A stretch of 64,000 nt of DNA, from NCBI GenBank assembly GCA_018780265.1, contig JADMJV010000036.1:31167-95166 (forward strand). The letters run 5' to 3'. The number at the start of each line of letters is the position of its first letter. Position 1 is the stretch's first letter. This document shows positions 1 to 7,729 of this stretch, one piece after another. The notes beneath the pieces were generated by a model, which had not been told where the DNA came from, did no database searches, and saw only the letters and a list, made by a program, of their open reading frames with translations. The DNA comes from a bacterium (lineage in GTDB: Bacteria > Vulcanimicrobiota > Xenobia > Xenobiales > JADMJV01). The position numbers and the translations under genes were made by a program.

Positions 1-402
1 GGCGCTCCCAGCAAGATATCCCTGACCGCCGGCAAAATCGCTATGGACATGACCATGGATGTCAAAGATTTACAGCAGATTCGCCGCGAGTTTCCCAACT
101 CGCTCATCTCGTTGGGCGCCTGCACCGGCGCCCAACCGGCCGGTTCCCGCTACAGCCACGAGCAGATTGAGCGCCTGTCCCACTTTGCCGACCAGGTGGG
201 TGGCCCCATCAGCTTTCGTCTGCGGGCCGAATTTGTCACCCCCGAGATCGTCCAGAACCTCAAAGAACACGGTCATGTGTCCATTTGGAACGACCCCTCC
301 AGCTGGTCTCCCGCCGATCTAAAGGCCGAAGAACAGCGATTTCGCGACATGGGCGTGGACGGCATGATCGACCTGCGCAGCACCCCCCACCCTCGTGGAT
401 AG
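1..402 (+). CDS. Glycerophosphodiester phosphodiesterase-like protein, C-terminal part
   Basis: The frame is open to the left edge of the window, so the true start lies outside; an internal ATG at 43 is probably not the start. The visible ~133 residues resemble the C-terminal third of a GDPD TIM barrel: a strand ending in SLGACTG, a helix-rich middle, then GHVSIWNDPSSWS and the closing GVDGMIDLRSTP, where GDPD enzymes typically have a 'new W-T-vN ... Gvd-gi-tD-P' ending. The catalytic His/Glu residues of the family would be N-terminal and are not visible. The next gene starts 8 bases before this stop, so the two are probably co-transcribed. Family assignment is by the ending only and is moderate. 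Confidence 0.55.
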   Translation, partial: GAPSKISLTAGKIAMDMTMDVKDLQQIRREFPNSLISLGACTGAQPAGSRYSHEQIERLSHFADQVGGPISFRLRAEFVTPEIVQNLKEHGHVSIWNDPSSWSPADLKAEEQRFRDMGVDGMIDLRSTPHPRG

Positions 403-859
403 CCTCAAGCAGCAACTCATGGCCGAGTTTCGACTGGGTCGCCATTCGGCTCACTTTGCCGATCATTGGGAACGGGTCGAACGTTACGGCGTTTACCTGG
501 CCGCTCACAGCGGTGCCGATGTCGAGTTGGTGAGGCTCTTCGCCATCATCCACGACAGTCAACGTCGCTACGAAGGTCCCGATCCCGAGCACGGGCCGCG
601 GGCGGCCCATTTTGTCCAGCACTTGGACTGGCCCCTCGACCCCCAGCGCCGCCAGGCGCTAATGTTGGCCTGCCACGACCATGAGTTTGGCAAGACCAGC
701 AGCGACACTACCATCGGCGCCTGTTGGGATGCGGATCGGCTCGACCTGGACCGGGTGGGCATCACCACCGATCTCGATCGGATGAGCACCGAAATGGGAC
801 GCAAGCTGGCCCTGTGCCGACCCCTGGACCGCCAACAGAAGGCCAACTCAGTTTCTTGA
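395..859 (+). CDS. HD-domain phosphohydrolase-like protein
   Basis: A 154-residue protein beginning at a GTG that overlaps the upstream stop by 8 bases. The layout fits a small HD-superfamily metal hydrolase: an early His in FRLGRHSAHFADHW, the HD doublet in FAIIHDSQR, further metal-site candidates in ACHDHEFG, and the terminal Asp in CWDADRLDLDRVG. Such stand-alone HD proteins act on phosphomonoesters, nucleotides or phosphodiesters; the substrate cannot be read here. Coupling to a glycerophosphodiesterase-like gene suggests, but does not show, a joint phosphoester role. No signal peptide or membrane segment, so it should be cytoplasmic. Confidence 0.7.
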   Translation: MDSLKQQLMAEFRLGRHSAHFADHWERVERYGVYLAAHSGADVELVRLFAIIHDSQRRYEGPDPEHGPRAAHFVQHLDWPLDPQRRQALMLACHDHEFGKTSSDTTIGACWDADRLDLDRVGITTDLDRMSTEMGRKLALCRPLDRQQKANSVS

Positions 860-1013
860 CGCTTCAGGTTACGTTGGTTTGCCAATACGGAGGTTACCAT
901 ACTTGCGGGCAATGATGAATGGTTGCGCCGGGCCACTGGATCAACCAGCCGCGGGATAACTGCAGCCCACTGGAGCTATTGACTGAGACATAACTTATGC
1001 ATAAGCTCATGAT

Positions 1014-1274
1014 ATGCAACGAACGACTATTATGCTGGATGAGGACTCTCGTCAGGCAGCCCGAGAATTGGCGCTCCGCTTTGCTTGCTCGACGTCTGAA
1101 GCAATCCGCCGAGCCATCATGACTTGTCGTGATCAATACCCTCTAGGTCGATTCACTACGCCCGAGGAAAGGACGCGCCGAACCCAGGCCTTGAGGACCC
1201 TGATTGAAATTTCGGACGGAGCCGATGCCCAGGCCGAAATCGACGAACTGAAGCGAGTCGACGCCGAATCTTGA
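1014..1274 (+). CDS. Ribbon-helix-helix-type antitoxin (VapB-like)
   Basis: An 86-residue protein with a short beta strand at the N-terminus (MQRTTIMLDEDSRQ) followed by two helices with a serine turn (ALRFACSTSEAIRRAI), the usual pattern of an RHH DNA-binding antitoxin. The acidic C-terminal tail (residues ~65-86) is what one expects to wrap the toxin. It is directly followed by a PIN-domain toxin whose TTG start overlaps this stop (TTGA at 1271-1274), the normal antitoxin-first order of vapBC operons. It likely autorepresses its own promoter in the 154-base gap upstream. Function by context and fold pattern; no operator was clear. Confidence 0.75.
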   Translation: MQRTTIMLDEDSRQAARELALRFACSTSEAIRRAIMTCRDQYPLGRFTTPEERTRRTQALRTLIEISDGADAQAEIDELKRVDAES

Positions 1275-1651
1275 AGGGCCGGTTCCAACTGGACACGGAT
1301 TTTTTGATCTGGGCCCTCAACCACAGAGGAGCGGAACGCGATCGGCTTTTGGAATTGTCAGAAGCCGATACTGAGATCTGCATGAGTGCCATCGCCTGGT
1401 ACGAGTTTTGTCGAGGCCCAAGAAGCCCCGGACAGCTAGCCTTGGCCGAAACTTTTCTGTCCAGATCAGGCATCGTCCCGTTTTCGAGGGAAATGGCAGA
1501 GTTGGCTGCCGATTTTTTTCGCCGGCTTGGCTCGCCCCGCCGCCGCGCCAACGATATCTCGATCGCTGCCACGGCTATGGTCTGCCAGGCCGTGCTCCTG
1601 ACCAGGAATCATGCTGATTTTGAGGGTCTCACAGGCCTCCAACTTGGTTAG
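1271..1651 (+). CDS. PIN-domain ribonuclease toxin (VapC-like)
   Basis: A 126-residue protein. PIN acidic residues are in place: Asp in FQLDTDFLIW near the N-terminus, Glu in WYEFCRG, and the Asn-Asp pair in RRANDISIAATA, ending with the typical TRNHADFEGLTGL. PIN toxins cleave RNA, often initiator tRNA or rRNA loops, using Mg or Mn. It is translated from a TTG whose last bases form part of the antitoxin stop codon, so translation is coupled. Length and motif order match intact VapC proteins, so the module looks functional. Confidence 0.85.
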   Translation: MKGRFQLDTDFLIWALNHRGAERDRLLELSEADTEICMSAIAWYEFCRGPRSPGQLALAETFLSRSGIVPFSREMAELAADFFRRLGSPRRRANDISIAATAMVCQAVLLTRNHADFEGLTGLQLG

Positions 1652-2152
1652 GGCCACGCGATTGAGCAGCCTGCGCCCGTTGTGAACTTGTTCTTCGGCT
1701 CTCGGACTGACGGCGCGACAGTTGCAAGTAGTCTTCGCTGCTGACGATGGTTTGCCCAGCCACTTACTGGCCTGGGGGATTACGGCGATTCGAGCCAAGT
1801 GGGCCCTCCCGTAGGTCTCATCAAGGAACCTGGAAAGACCCATTCGAGCCCGAGCAAGAGGGGGCAGGTAGCCGATTTTCAGTCGTGGCTCGGCCCGGCA
1901 ATGATCGGGGACCATCTCCATGGCGGATTTTGGCCTGGCTGGCGTCAAGGGGGAAGGTGGTAAGGGCGACCGTGGTGCCGGTGAGGACGACCGCACTCTA
2001 CTGGGCCACTCACCCGGCCCGCAGCGACCGCGTTCAGGCGATTCGCAATCAGGTTCAGGCTGTTTAAACTCCCAGTCGGTTGCGCGTCGCCGCCAGAGCA
2101 GAGTTTTTTCAGGGTGGCCGGTTACCCTCTCCTTAGCGACCGAAGGAGAAGT
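1652..2152. other. Intergenic stretch without a convincing gene
   Basis: About 500 bases between the PIN toxin and the next gene. Open frames exist on both strands (for example minus 1466-1996) but their products are rich in Arg, Ser and Pro and match no family I recognise. It could be a decayed gene. The last 12 bases hold the strong ribosome binding site (AAGGAG at 2143-2148) of the gene at 2153. Confidence 0.5.
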
Positions 2153-2593
2153 ATGAAAGCAGACTGGAAACCCGTATCTAACGACCCCTCCGGAATCACC
2201 CGATACAAGCGAAGCAGCCCAAGGGCTGAGGTCGAGATCAACCGTCAGGACAATTCATTAAGCGCAGAAATGAAGACCGGACTGTTTGGCCTGGGAACCC
2301 ACGTAGGCACCTGTTTTATGGACACCAGCCTCAGTGACGAGGTGGTCCTCTCCAAACTTGACGCCGTAGCCAACCCGCCCCGCTTCCAAGACTGGAAGCC
2401 TGTCCAGGGGGAAGACGGTCACTATCAGGGTAAAGCCAACCGCTCCAAGGTGGACGCGGTCATCACCCGCACCGGCGACGAAGCCACCGTGGAAGCCCAG
2501 GTCGGACTGTTTGGCATGCACATCGAGGGCGTTTATTTTGCACCCGCCCCCAGCGACCAGGAGATCCTGCGTCGCTTGAGCCAGCCTACTTAG
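2153..2593 (+). CDS. Hypothetical protein made of two tandem ~65-residue repeats
   Basis: ATG at 2153 is preceded at good spacing by AAGGAG (2143-2148), so it is preferred over the in-frame upstream start at 2114. The 146-residue product has no signal peptide and no recognised domain. It is internally duplicated: residues ~4-70 and ~75-142 both begin DWKPV, both carry a hydrophobic GLFG core followed by a strand, and both end SDE/Q-(V/I)-L-(S/R)-(K/R)-L. The repeat unit alternates charged and aliphatic residues as in a small alpha/beta or beta-sandwich domain. Its stop overlaps by 8 bases the stop of the convergent SEC-C gene. Function unknown. Confidence 0.75.
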   Translation: MKADWKPVSNDPSGITRYKRSSPRAEVEINRQDNSLSAEMKTGLFGLGTHVGTCFMDTSLSDEVVLSKLDAVANPPRFQDWKPVQGEDGHYQGKANRSKVDAVITRTGDEATVEAQVGLFGMHIEGVYFAPAPSDQEILRRLSQPT

Positions 2594-2750
2594 CGCAACA
2601 CTTCTTATACTTTTTGCCACTCTGACAGGGGCAGGGATCGTTGCGCCCAATCTTGGGACCGCTTCGTATCACCGTGTGATTGTGACCGTGATCGTGTCCG
2701 CAGCCGGGGCCGTGGACGTGTTCTTCTTTTTGCATTGCTGTTTTGCTCAT
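2586..2750 (-). CDS. 54-residue SEC-C zinc-motif protein with His-rich N-terminus
   Basis: Reading the minus strand from ATG at 2750 gives a short protein ending in [16 protein letters not shown], an exact SEC-C motif (CPCxSGKKYKxCC), the zinc-binding, SecB/ribosome-interacting motif found at the end of SecA. The N-terminal half is [15 protein letters not shown], seven histidines in fifteen residues, a likely metal-binding or metal-buffering segment. There is nothing else in the protein. Stand-alone SEC-C peptides are known, but the His-rich extension is uncommon. The gene overlaps the end of the convergent gene by 8 bases. Motif recognition is certain; role (metal delivery, SecB docking) is inference. 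Confidence 0.85.
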   Translation of the reverse strand: MSKTAMQKEEHVHGPGCGHDHGHNHTVIRSGPKIGRNDPCPCQSGKKYKKCCAK

Positions 2751-2777
2751 GCCCCCAACTATTCTGCCCGATCCACC

Positions 2778-3695
2778 TCAGCCCCTTGCCCGGCGCATCA
2801 CTCGGTTTCGTCCCGCGTTCTTGCCGTCGTAGAGGGCCTGGTCGGCATGTTTGAGGGCCTGCTCCAGGTGTCCTGGAGTGTCGCCCCCTAACGAGCACAA
2901 TCCAAACGTCACCGTCAACCGTCCATAGGGCTTGTTGCCCGCATGGACCACGTTGAGCCCCTCGATGTCGGCGCGCAGACGCTCCAACTGCTGCGCCGCC
3001 GCCTCTTCACCCATGGCCGGGAAGACCAGCAAAAACTCCTCTCCGCCAAAGCGATACAGGTGGGCGCTCTGGCAGCGATCGAGTTGCAGGGCCACCACCT
3101 TCAAAATCTTGTCCCCTTCCAGGTGGCCGTAGGTGTCATTGTACTGCTTAAAGCAATCAATATCGCAGAGGGCCACGCTGCAGGGGGAGGTCGTCAGAAA
3201 ACCGGCAGAATCGTCGTTAAAGCGCAACCGGTTGCCCACCTGGGTGAGCGCATCCTTGCGGCTTTCCTCCAGCAGTTGGCTGCTCAACTCCTGCAGTTCC
3301 AGGCGCTGCTCGGCCAGTCGGCGATGCAGTTCGCTGACCCGCTCGGCAGCCAACAGATGAAGAGCCAGTTCGTCCACGTCCACCGGCTTGGGGAGGTAGT
3401 CATCGGCCCCCGATCGGAGCCCCTCAAAGACGTGGTGCCGCTGGGCCAGCGTGGACAGCAGCACGAAATAGGTGTAGTGATCAAAGGGTTGCGAGCGCAC
3501 GGCCCGGCACAACTCCAACCCGTCGCGGCCGGGCATGATAAAGTCGCTCAAGATCACTTGAGGTCGGCAGTCCAGGTACTGCAACCAGCCCAAATCACCA
3601 TCTTCGGCCTGGCGCCACTGATGCCCCAGGGCCGTGACTGCCTCGCGCAGGACCGCTCGCTCTTGTTCTTTGTCGCCCACGATCAAGATCAGCAT
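2778..3695 (-). CDS. Response regulator with GGDEF output (diguanylate cyclase)
   Basis: A 305-residue REC-GGDEF protein. The receiver domain (about 1-120) has the phospho-acceptor Asp51 in ILSDFIMPGRDG and the conserved Lys in YLPKPVD. A coiled-coil-like helix (LHRRLAEQRLELQEL) links to the GGDEF domain, with DALTQVGNR, ALCDIDCFKQYNDTYGH and the active-site RFGGEEF. It should make cyclic di-GMP upon phosphorylation. The RxxD inhibitory site is not present five residues before GGEEF, so product feedback is probably absent. It starts 7 bases inside the upstream enoyl-CoA hydratase gene and is the last gene of the operon that begins with a class III cyclase. No cognate kinase is adjacent. Confidence 0.93.
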   Translation of the reverse strand: MLILIVGDKEQERAVLREAVTALGHQWRQAEDGDLGWLQYLDCRPQVILSDFIMPGRDGLELCRAVRSQPFDHYTYFVLLSTLAQRHHVFEGLRSGADDYLPKPVDVDELALHLLAAERVSELHRRLAEQRLELQELSSQLLEESRKDALTQVGNRLRFNDDSAGFLTTSPCSVALCDIDCFKQYNDTYGHLEGDKILKVVALQLDRCQSAHLYRFGGEEFLLVFPAMGEEAAAQQLERLRADIEGLNVVHAGNKPYGRLTVTFGLCSLGGDTPGHLEQALKHADQALYDGKNAGRNRVMRRARG

Positions 3696-4423
3696 TTTTT
3701 CAACCTTTCGGCAAACTCCGGTCGATTGTAACTGCGAGCCTGCAAGTCAGCTTCACAAATCAGCGCGGGCGTCACGTCCTGACGCAGCACGGCCAGCAGA
3801 TCCCGAGTCACTTCGGGCCCGTTCAGCAGCACTCGCTCCACCTGTTGGCGGGCCAACTCCAGTACCAGTCCGGGTTCCGATAGCCCCGTCACCAGTCCGC
3901 GCAGGGCCGCCTGCTCGGCATTCAAAGTCGAACCGGTCAACAGAAACTCGCTGGCCCAGGGGCCCATCCGTTGGGGAAACCAGTGGGTCGAACCCATCCC
4001 GGGAAACAGCCCCATGGAAAGAAAGGGCACGCGAAAGCGCGCTCCCGGGTCGGCCAGGCGAATGTCACAGGCAGCCATCAGGCAGCAGCCGGCCCCCACC
4101 GCCCAGCCGTGCACGGCGGCTATGAGCGGCACATGCAGGTCGAGCAGCCCCAGAAAGGTCCGGTAAAAGGCCAGCATATCGCTGCGATTGCGCTCCCAAC
4201 TGCGGCTCTGCTTACTCTCCAGCATGGCCAGGTCGCCGCCCGCGCTGAAGGCCTTTCCTTCGCCGCTCAGCACCACCGCCCGCAGGGGCCGGGTGCGCAA
4301 CGACTCCAATAAAGCGCCAAAGTCAAGCGCCATCTGTTCCCCCATGGCGTTGAGACGGTCGGGATCGTTGAAACGTATCCAGGCCACTTCGGGGGCCATC
4401 CAATCCAGCATCACCAGAGACAT
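3689..4423 (-). CDS. Enoyl-CoA hydratase/isomerase family protein
   Basis: ATG at 4423 is chosen over a longer frame because it is preceded by GGAAGGAAG and shares its A with the stop (TGATG) of the upstream transporter gene. The 244-residue product is a crotonase-fold protein: oxyanion-hole segment FSAGGDLAML, second oxyanion segment VHGWAVGAGCCLMAACDIRLAD, and the FPGMGSTHWFPQRMG region. The two catalytic glutamates of true hydratases are not obvious: the position after GAG is Cys, so the reaction could be isomerisation, hydrolysis or another crotonase chemistry on an acyl-CoA. It sits between a carrier and a diguanylate cyclase in a signalling operon, which gives no pathway hint. Confidence 0.85.
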   Translation of the reverse strand: MSLVMLDWMAPEVAWIRFNDPDRLNAMGEQMALDFGALLESLRTRPLRAVVLSGEGKAFSAGGDLAMLESKQSRSWERNRSDMLAFYRTFLGLLDLHVPLIAAVHGWAVGAGCCLMAACDIRLADPGARFRVPFLSMGLFPGMGSTHWFPQRMGPWASEFLLTGSTLNAEQAALRGLVTGLSEPGLVLELARQQVERVLLNGPEVTRDLLAVLRQDVTPALICEADLQARSYNRPEFAERLKKC

Positions 4424-5706
4424 CAGGTCTTCCTTCCGCACACGGCAAAGCACACAAAGGCGCCCGCCGTGCATATCAGTGTCATAGTAAAGCTGGCGTC
4501 CCAGCCATACAGTTCGACCAGGTGTCCCAGCCCCCAGCCTGAGGCCACCCCACTAAGATATCCAAAAAATCCCGTCAGGCCGATGGCGCTGGCGGCCGCC
4601 TCTTTGGAGGCCAGATCGGTGACCATCACGCCCACCAGAAACTGGGGGCCGTAAATAAAGAAGCCCACCGAAGAGACGGCCGCCGCCTCCGGCCAGAAAC
4701 CGCTTTGGGGCAGATACCAGTAGCCCAAAATGCAGGCGAAGGTGGCCAGCAGATAGCCCAGACAAACGGGGTTGCGCTTGCCTTTGAGCCAGCGGTCGCT
4801 GATGTAGCCGGCGGCCAGCGAGCCTACCAGTCCGGCGATCTCAAACATGGCCGTGAGACGCCCCGCCTCGCTTAGCGTAAAATTGCGCTGCTGATGCAAG
4901 TAGGTAGGCCACCAGTCAAAAAACACATAGCGGACCACGTAGACAAAGAAATTGGCAAAGCAGATGGCCCAGATGTAGGGGTTGGTAAAGACTCGGCTGC
5001 GCAATGTCTCCCAAAAGGGTTGTTCTACCTTGACCGGGACCGGTTCACCGGTAAACGCCTCCACCTCCGGCAAACCCAGCGAGGCCGGTGTGTCACGCAG
5101 GCGATTCCATAAAAACAGGCTGACCACCAGAGCGATGCTGGCCGGTCCCCAAAAAATGGACCGCCACCCAAAGTGCTGGCCCAGATACCCCCCCAACACC
5201 AGGATCAGGGCCCCGCCCACCTGGTGCGAAGTGTTCCAGATGCCCCATTTGACGCCGCGTTCGCGGGGGGCAAACCAGTGGCTGAGCACGCGCGCACAGG
5301 GGGGAAAGCCCATGCCCTGAAACCAGCCGTTGAGCACCCACACCAAGCCCAACACCCACACCCCCGAGGAAAAACCGAAGGCAAAGTTGGCCAGCGCCGA
5401 GGTCACCAGCCCAAAGACCATAAAGGTGCGTGCATTGGAGCGGTCGCCCAGCATGCCGTTGAGAAATTTGGAGAGCCCGTAAAGAATGCCGTGGGCGGTC
5501 AAAAATCCGCCCATTTCAGCCTTGCCGATGTTGAGGTCTTTTTCCATCAAGGGAAAGGCGCAGGACAGGTTCTTGCGCACAAAATAGAAGACGGCATAGC
5601 CGATAAAAGTGGAGTAGAGTTGGCGCCAGCGCCAGTAGCGGTACTGTGGGTCCACCTGTTCGGCGGGGACGGCCGCCAGCGGTGGGGGAGGGGAGAAAGG
5701 GTTCAC
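4423..5706 (-). CDS. MFS transporter of the organophosphate:phosphate antiporter type
   Basis: A 427-residue, 12-segment membrane protein. The N-terminal RYWRWRQLYSTFIGYAVFYFVRKNLS, with its Tyr-Phe-Val-Arg-Lys patch, and the RERGVKWGIWNTSHQVGGA loop are characteristic of the GlpT/UhpT/UhpC family, which exchanges sugar phosphates or glycerol-3-phosphate for inorganic phosphate. The two substrate arginines of GlpT correspond plausibly to the Arg in VRKN and one in the central loops. In UhpC-type members the protein acts as a sensor rather than a carrier, which is worth considering inside an operon of signalling genes. Start overlaps the upstream VWA stop by 4 bases (ATGA). Confidence 0.9.
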   Translation of the reverse strand: MNPFSPPPPLAAVPAEQVDPQYRYWRWRQLYSTFIGYAVFYFVRKNLSCAFPLMEKDLNIGKAEMGGFLTAHGILYGLSKFLNGMLGDRSNARTFMVFGLVTSALANFAFGFSSGVWVLGLVWVLNGWFQGMGFPPCARVLSHWFAPRERGVKWGIWNTSHQVGGALILVLGGYLGQHFGWRSIFWGPASIALVVSLFLWNRLRDTPASLGLPEVEAFTGEPVPVKVEQPFWETLRSRVFTNPYIWAICFANFFVYVVRYVFFDWWPTYLHQQRNFTLSEAGRLTAMFEIAGLVGSLAAGYISDRWLKGKRNPVCLGYLLATFACILGYWYLPQSGFWPEAAAVSSVGFFIYGPQFLVGVMVTDLASKEAAASAIGLTGFFGYLSGVASGWGLGHLVELYGWDASFTMTLICTAGAFVCFAVCGRKT

Positions 5707-6899
5707 GCGGTGCCGGCAGCAGGAGGACGGGTGCCATTGAGGCCGGCGATGGCTTCTTCAAGTCCGTCCAGGGTGAGCGGAAACATGGGGAACAGCCGAC
5801 CCAGCGCTTCGCGCGTACTGCCCGGCCCTTGCCAATAGCGTTTGTCGTCGGGATTGAGCCAGCAACTGCGCGGAAAGTGGGCGGCCAACCGGGTCATCCA
5901 ATCCCAGCCGGTCTTTTCGGCGGGCGCCCCAAAAAAGTAGGCGCCTTTGGGGTGAAACAGTTCGTAGGGCGCCATAGCCGCGTCGCCCACAATGATCAGG
6001 CGATAGTGCGGACCGCATTCGCCCAGCAACTGGCGCAGCGTAACCTTGTCGCGAAACACCTCATCGCGAAACACCTGACCGTAGATGCAATTGTGAAAAA
6101 AGTAGCTGCGAAACTCCTTAAAGTGGCTGGCCGAGGCGGCCGCGCTAAAGAGTTGCTCGATGAGTCGGATATAGGGGTCCATCGATCCACCGATGTCGAG
6201 GAGCAGAATCACCCGCGTGTTGGGCCGCCGCGGCGGCCGGGTAATCACTTCCAGGTCGCCAGCGTTACGAGCGGTGGCATCGATGGTGCCCTCCACGTCG
6301 AGTTCCTCTTCCTGCCCCTGGCGATGGAAGTTACGCAATTTGCGCAACGCTACCGCCCATTGACGTACATCCACCTGACGGTCGTTGCGATAGGCCTTAA
6401 AGCGGCGCTCGCCGGCCACGTGCAGGGCGCTGCGATTGCCCCCTTTGCCGCCCACTCGAATGCCCGGTCGGGGCGCCCCCGAATGCCCAAAGGGGCTGCG
6501 CCCGCCCGTGCCGATCCATTTGGAACCGCCGTCGTGACGCTCGTCCTGCTCTTCCAGGCGCTTCTCAAAGTCGGCCCGCAACTGCTCGGGATCCACCTCT
6601 TCCAGCCACTTCCAGTCTTCGGGAAGTTCAAATTCGGCCGCCTTCTCCAGCCAGTCCAGCAGCTCTTGATGAATCTTGAGCGACTCCAGGCGGGCCCCGC
6701 GATAGTAGCTGAGAAAGGCCTGGTCAAAAGCGTCCAGATGCGATTCGCGATGGATCAAGATGGCCCGGGCGATATCGTAAAAACCGTCCAGGGTCTGTTG
6801 ATGCAGCCCCTTCTGGAGGGCCTCGGCCAGGGTCAACATCTCCTGGGTTCCCACCGGCACTCCGTAGCGCCGCAGCTCCAGCAGAAAGCCCAAAAACAT
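5703..6899 (-). CDS. VWA-domain CoxE-like protein
   Basis: A 398-residue protein with an N-terminal helical region, a basic Gly-rich linker (about 125-160) and a C-terminal von Willebrand A domain. The metal-site motif is DIGGSM, the CoxE-type variant of DxSxS, followed by the IIVGDAAMAPYEL segment. CoxE-like proteins work with MoxR-type ATPases such as the one encoded just upstream, as a chaperone or metal-insertion pair (CoxD/CoxE in CO dehydrogenase maturation). No molybdenum hydroxylase is near, so the client here is unknown. Start and upstream stop share one base (TGATG at 6899). Confidence 0.9.
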   Translation of the reverse strand: MFLGFLLELRRYGVPVGTQEMLTLAEALQKGLHQQTLDGFYDIARAILIHRESHLDAFDQAFLSYYRGARLESLKIHQELLDWLEKAAEFELPEDWKWLEEVDPEQLRADFEKRLEEQDERHDGGSKWIGTGGRSPFGHSGAPRPGIRVGGKGGNRSALHVAGERRFKAYRNDRQVDVRQWAVALRKLRNFHRQGQEEELDVEGTIDATARNAGDLEVITRPPRRPNTRVILLLDIGGSMDPYIRLIEQLFSAAASASHFKEFRSYFFHNCIYGQVFRDEVFRDKVTLRQLLGECGPHYRLIIVGDAAMAPYELFHPKGAYFFGAPAEKTGWDWMTRLAAHFPRSCWLNPDDKRYWQGPGSTREALGRLFPMFPLTLDGLEEAIAGLNGTRPPAAGTA

Positions 6900-7729
6900 C
6901 AGTTCCGCCAGTTACCGCGGCGGGTCACCCGCTCCTGAAGTAGCTGCAAATCTTGCTCCTTCTTGATGAGCGTGCCCAGCAGGGGCAGCGTCTCCAGGGT
7001 CACGCTGCTGATGCCGGCGGCGCGCAGGGCGGCCACCCAGTCGATCAGTTCGCTGGTCGAGGGGCGTTTGCGCAAAGGTGCCTCGCGCAGCGAGAAAAAG
7101 GCCTGCAAGGCCTGCTGCGAGAGCTGCTCGTCCAGGTCGGGATGATGCACCTTGAGAATGCGGGCCAGCAGCTCCTGGTCGGGAAATTCGATGAAGTGAA
7201 AGATGCAGCGCCGCAAGAAAGGGTCGGGCAGCTCTTTCTCATTGTTGCTGGTGATGATCACCACCGGACGGTGGACGGCGGCCACTTCTTCGCGCAACTC
7301 GGGAATCATGAAGCTCATGCGGTCCAGCTCGTTGAGCAGGTCGTTGGGAAACTCGATGTCGGCCTTGTCCACCTCGTCGATCAGCAACACCACTTTTCCG
7401 GGTGCGCTAAAGGCCTGTCCCAGCGGCCCCAACTGAATGTAGTGGCGAATTTCGTGAACCTGAGCATCGTCAAAGCGCGAATCGTAGAGGCGCTGGACCG
7501 TGTCATAGGTATACAGCCCTTCCTGGGCCCGGGTGGTGCTTTTGACGTGCCAGCGAATCAGCGGCAGATTGAGCCCCTGGGCGATGGCGCAGGCCAGTTC
7601 GGTCTTGCCGGTGCCGGGCTCGCCTCGCACCAGCAGAGGCTTCTCCAGGGCCAGTGCGCAGTTGACGGCGCTCTCCAGGCTCTCGTTGGTGAGGTAGCGG
7701 TCGCTGCCTCGAAAGCGTAAGAAACTCAT
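6899..7729 (-). CDS. MoxR-family AAA+ ATPase (CoxD-like)
   Basis: A 276-residue AAA+ protein with Walker A GEPGTGKT at residues 36-43, Walker B VVLLIDEVDKAD at about 113-124, a sensor-1 stretch VIITSNNEKELPDPFLRRC with its arginine finger, and a C-terminal lid. It matches MoxR/CoxD ATPases, which remodel partner proteins together with VWA proteins; the VWA partner follows immediately. ATG overlaps the upstream cyclase stop (ATGA at 7726-7729), so the regulator, ATPase and VWA protein are likely made together. Confidence 0.93.
   Translation of the reverse strand: MSFLRFRGSDRYLTNESLESAVNCALALEKPLLVRGEPGTGKTELACAIAQGLNLPLIRWHVKSTTRAQEGLYTYDTVQRLYDSRFDDAQVHEIRHYIQLGPLGQAFSAPGKVVLLIDEVDKADIEFPNDLLNELDRMSFMIPELREEVAAVHRPVVIITSNNEKELPDPFLRRCIFHFIEFPDQELLARILKVHHPDLDEQLSQQALQAFFSLREAPLRKRPSTSELIDWVAALRAAGISSVTLETLPLLGTLIKKEQDLQLLQERVTRRGNWRN

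Noticed and set aside
1466..1996. 176-residue minus-strand frame
   Set aside because: Overlaps the end of the PIN toxin gene; Arg/Ser/Pro-rich; no recognised family or ribosome site.
5646..6938. 430-residue plus-strand frame opposite the VWA gene
   Set aside because: Antisense to a strongly supported gene; no family match, no ribosome site; high-GC genes commonly leave long open antisense frames.
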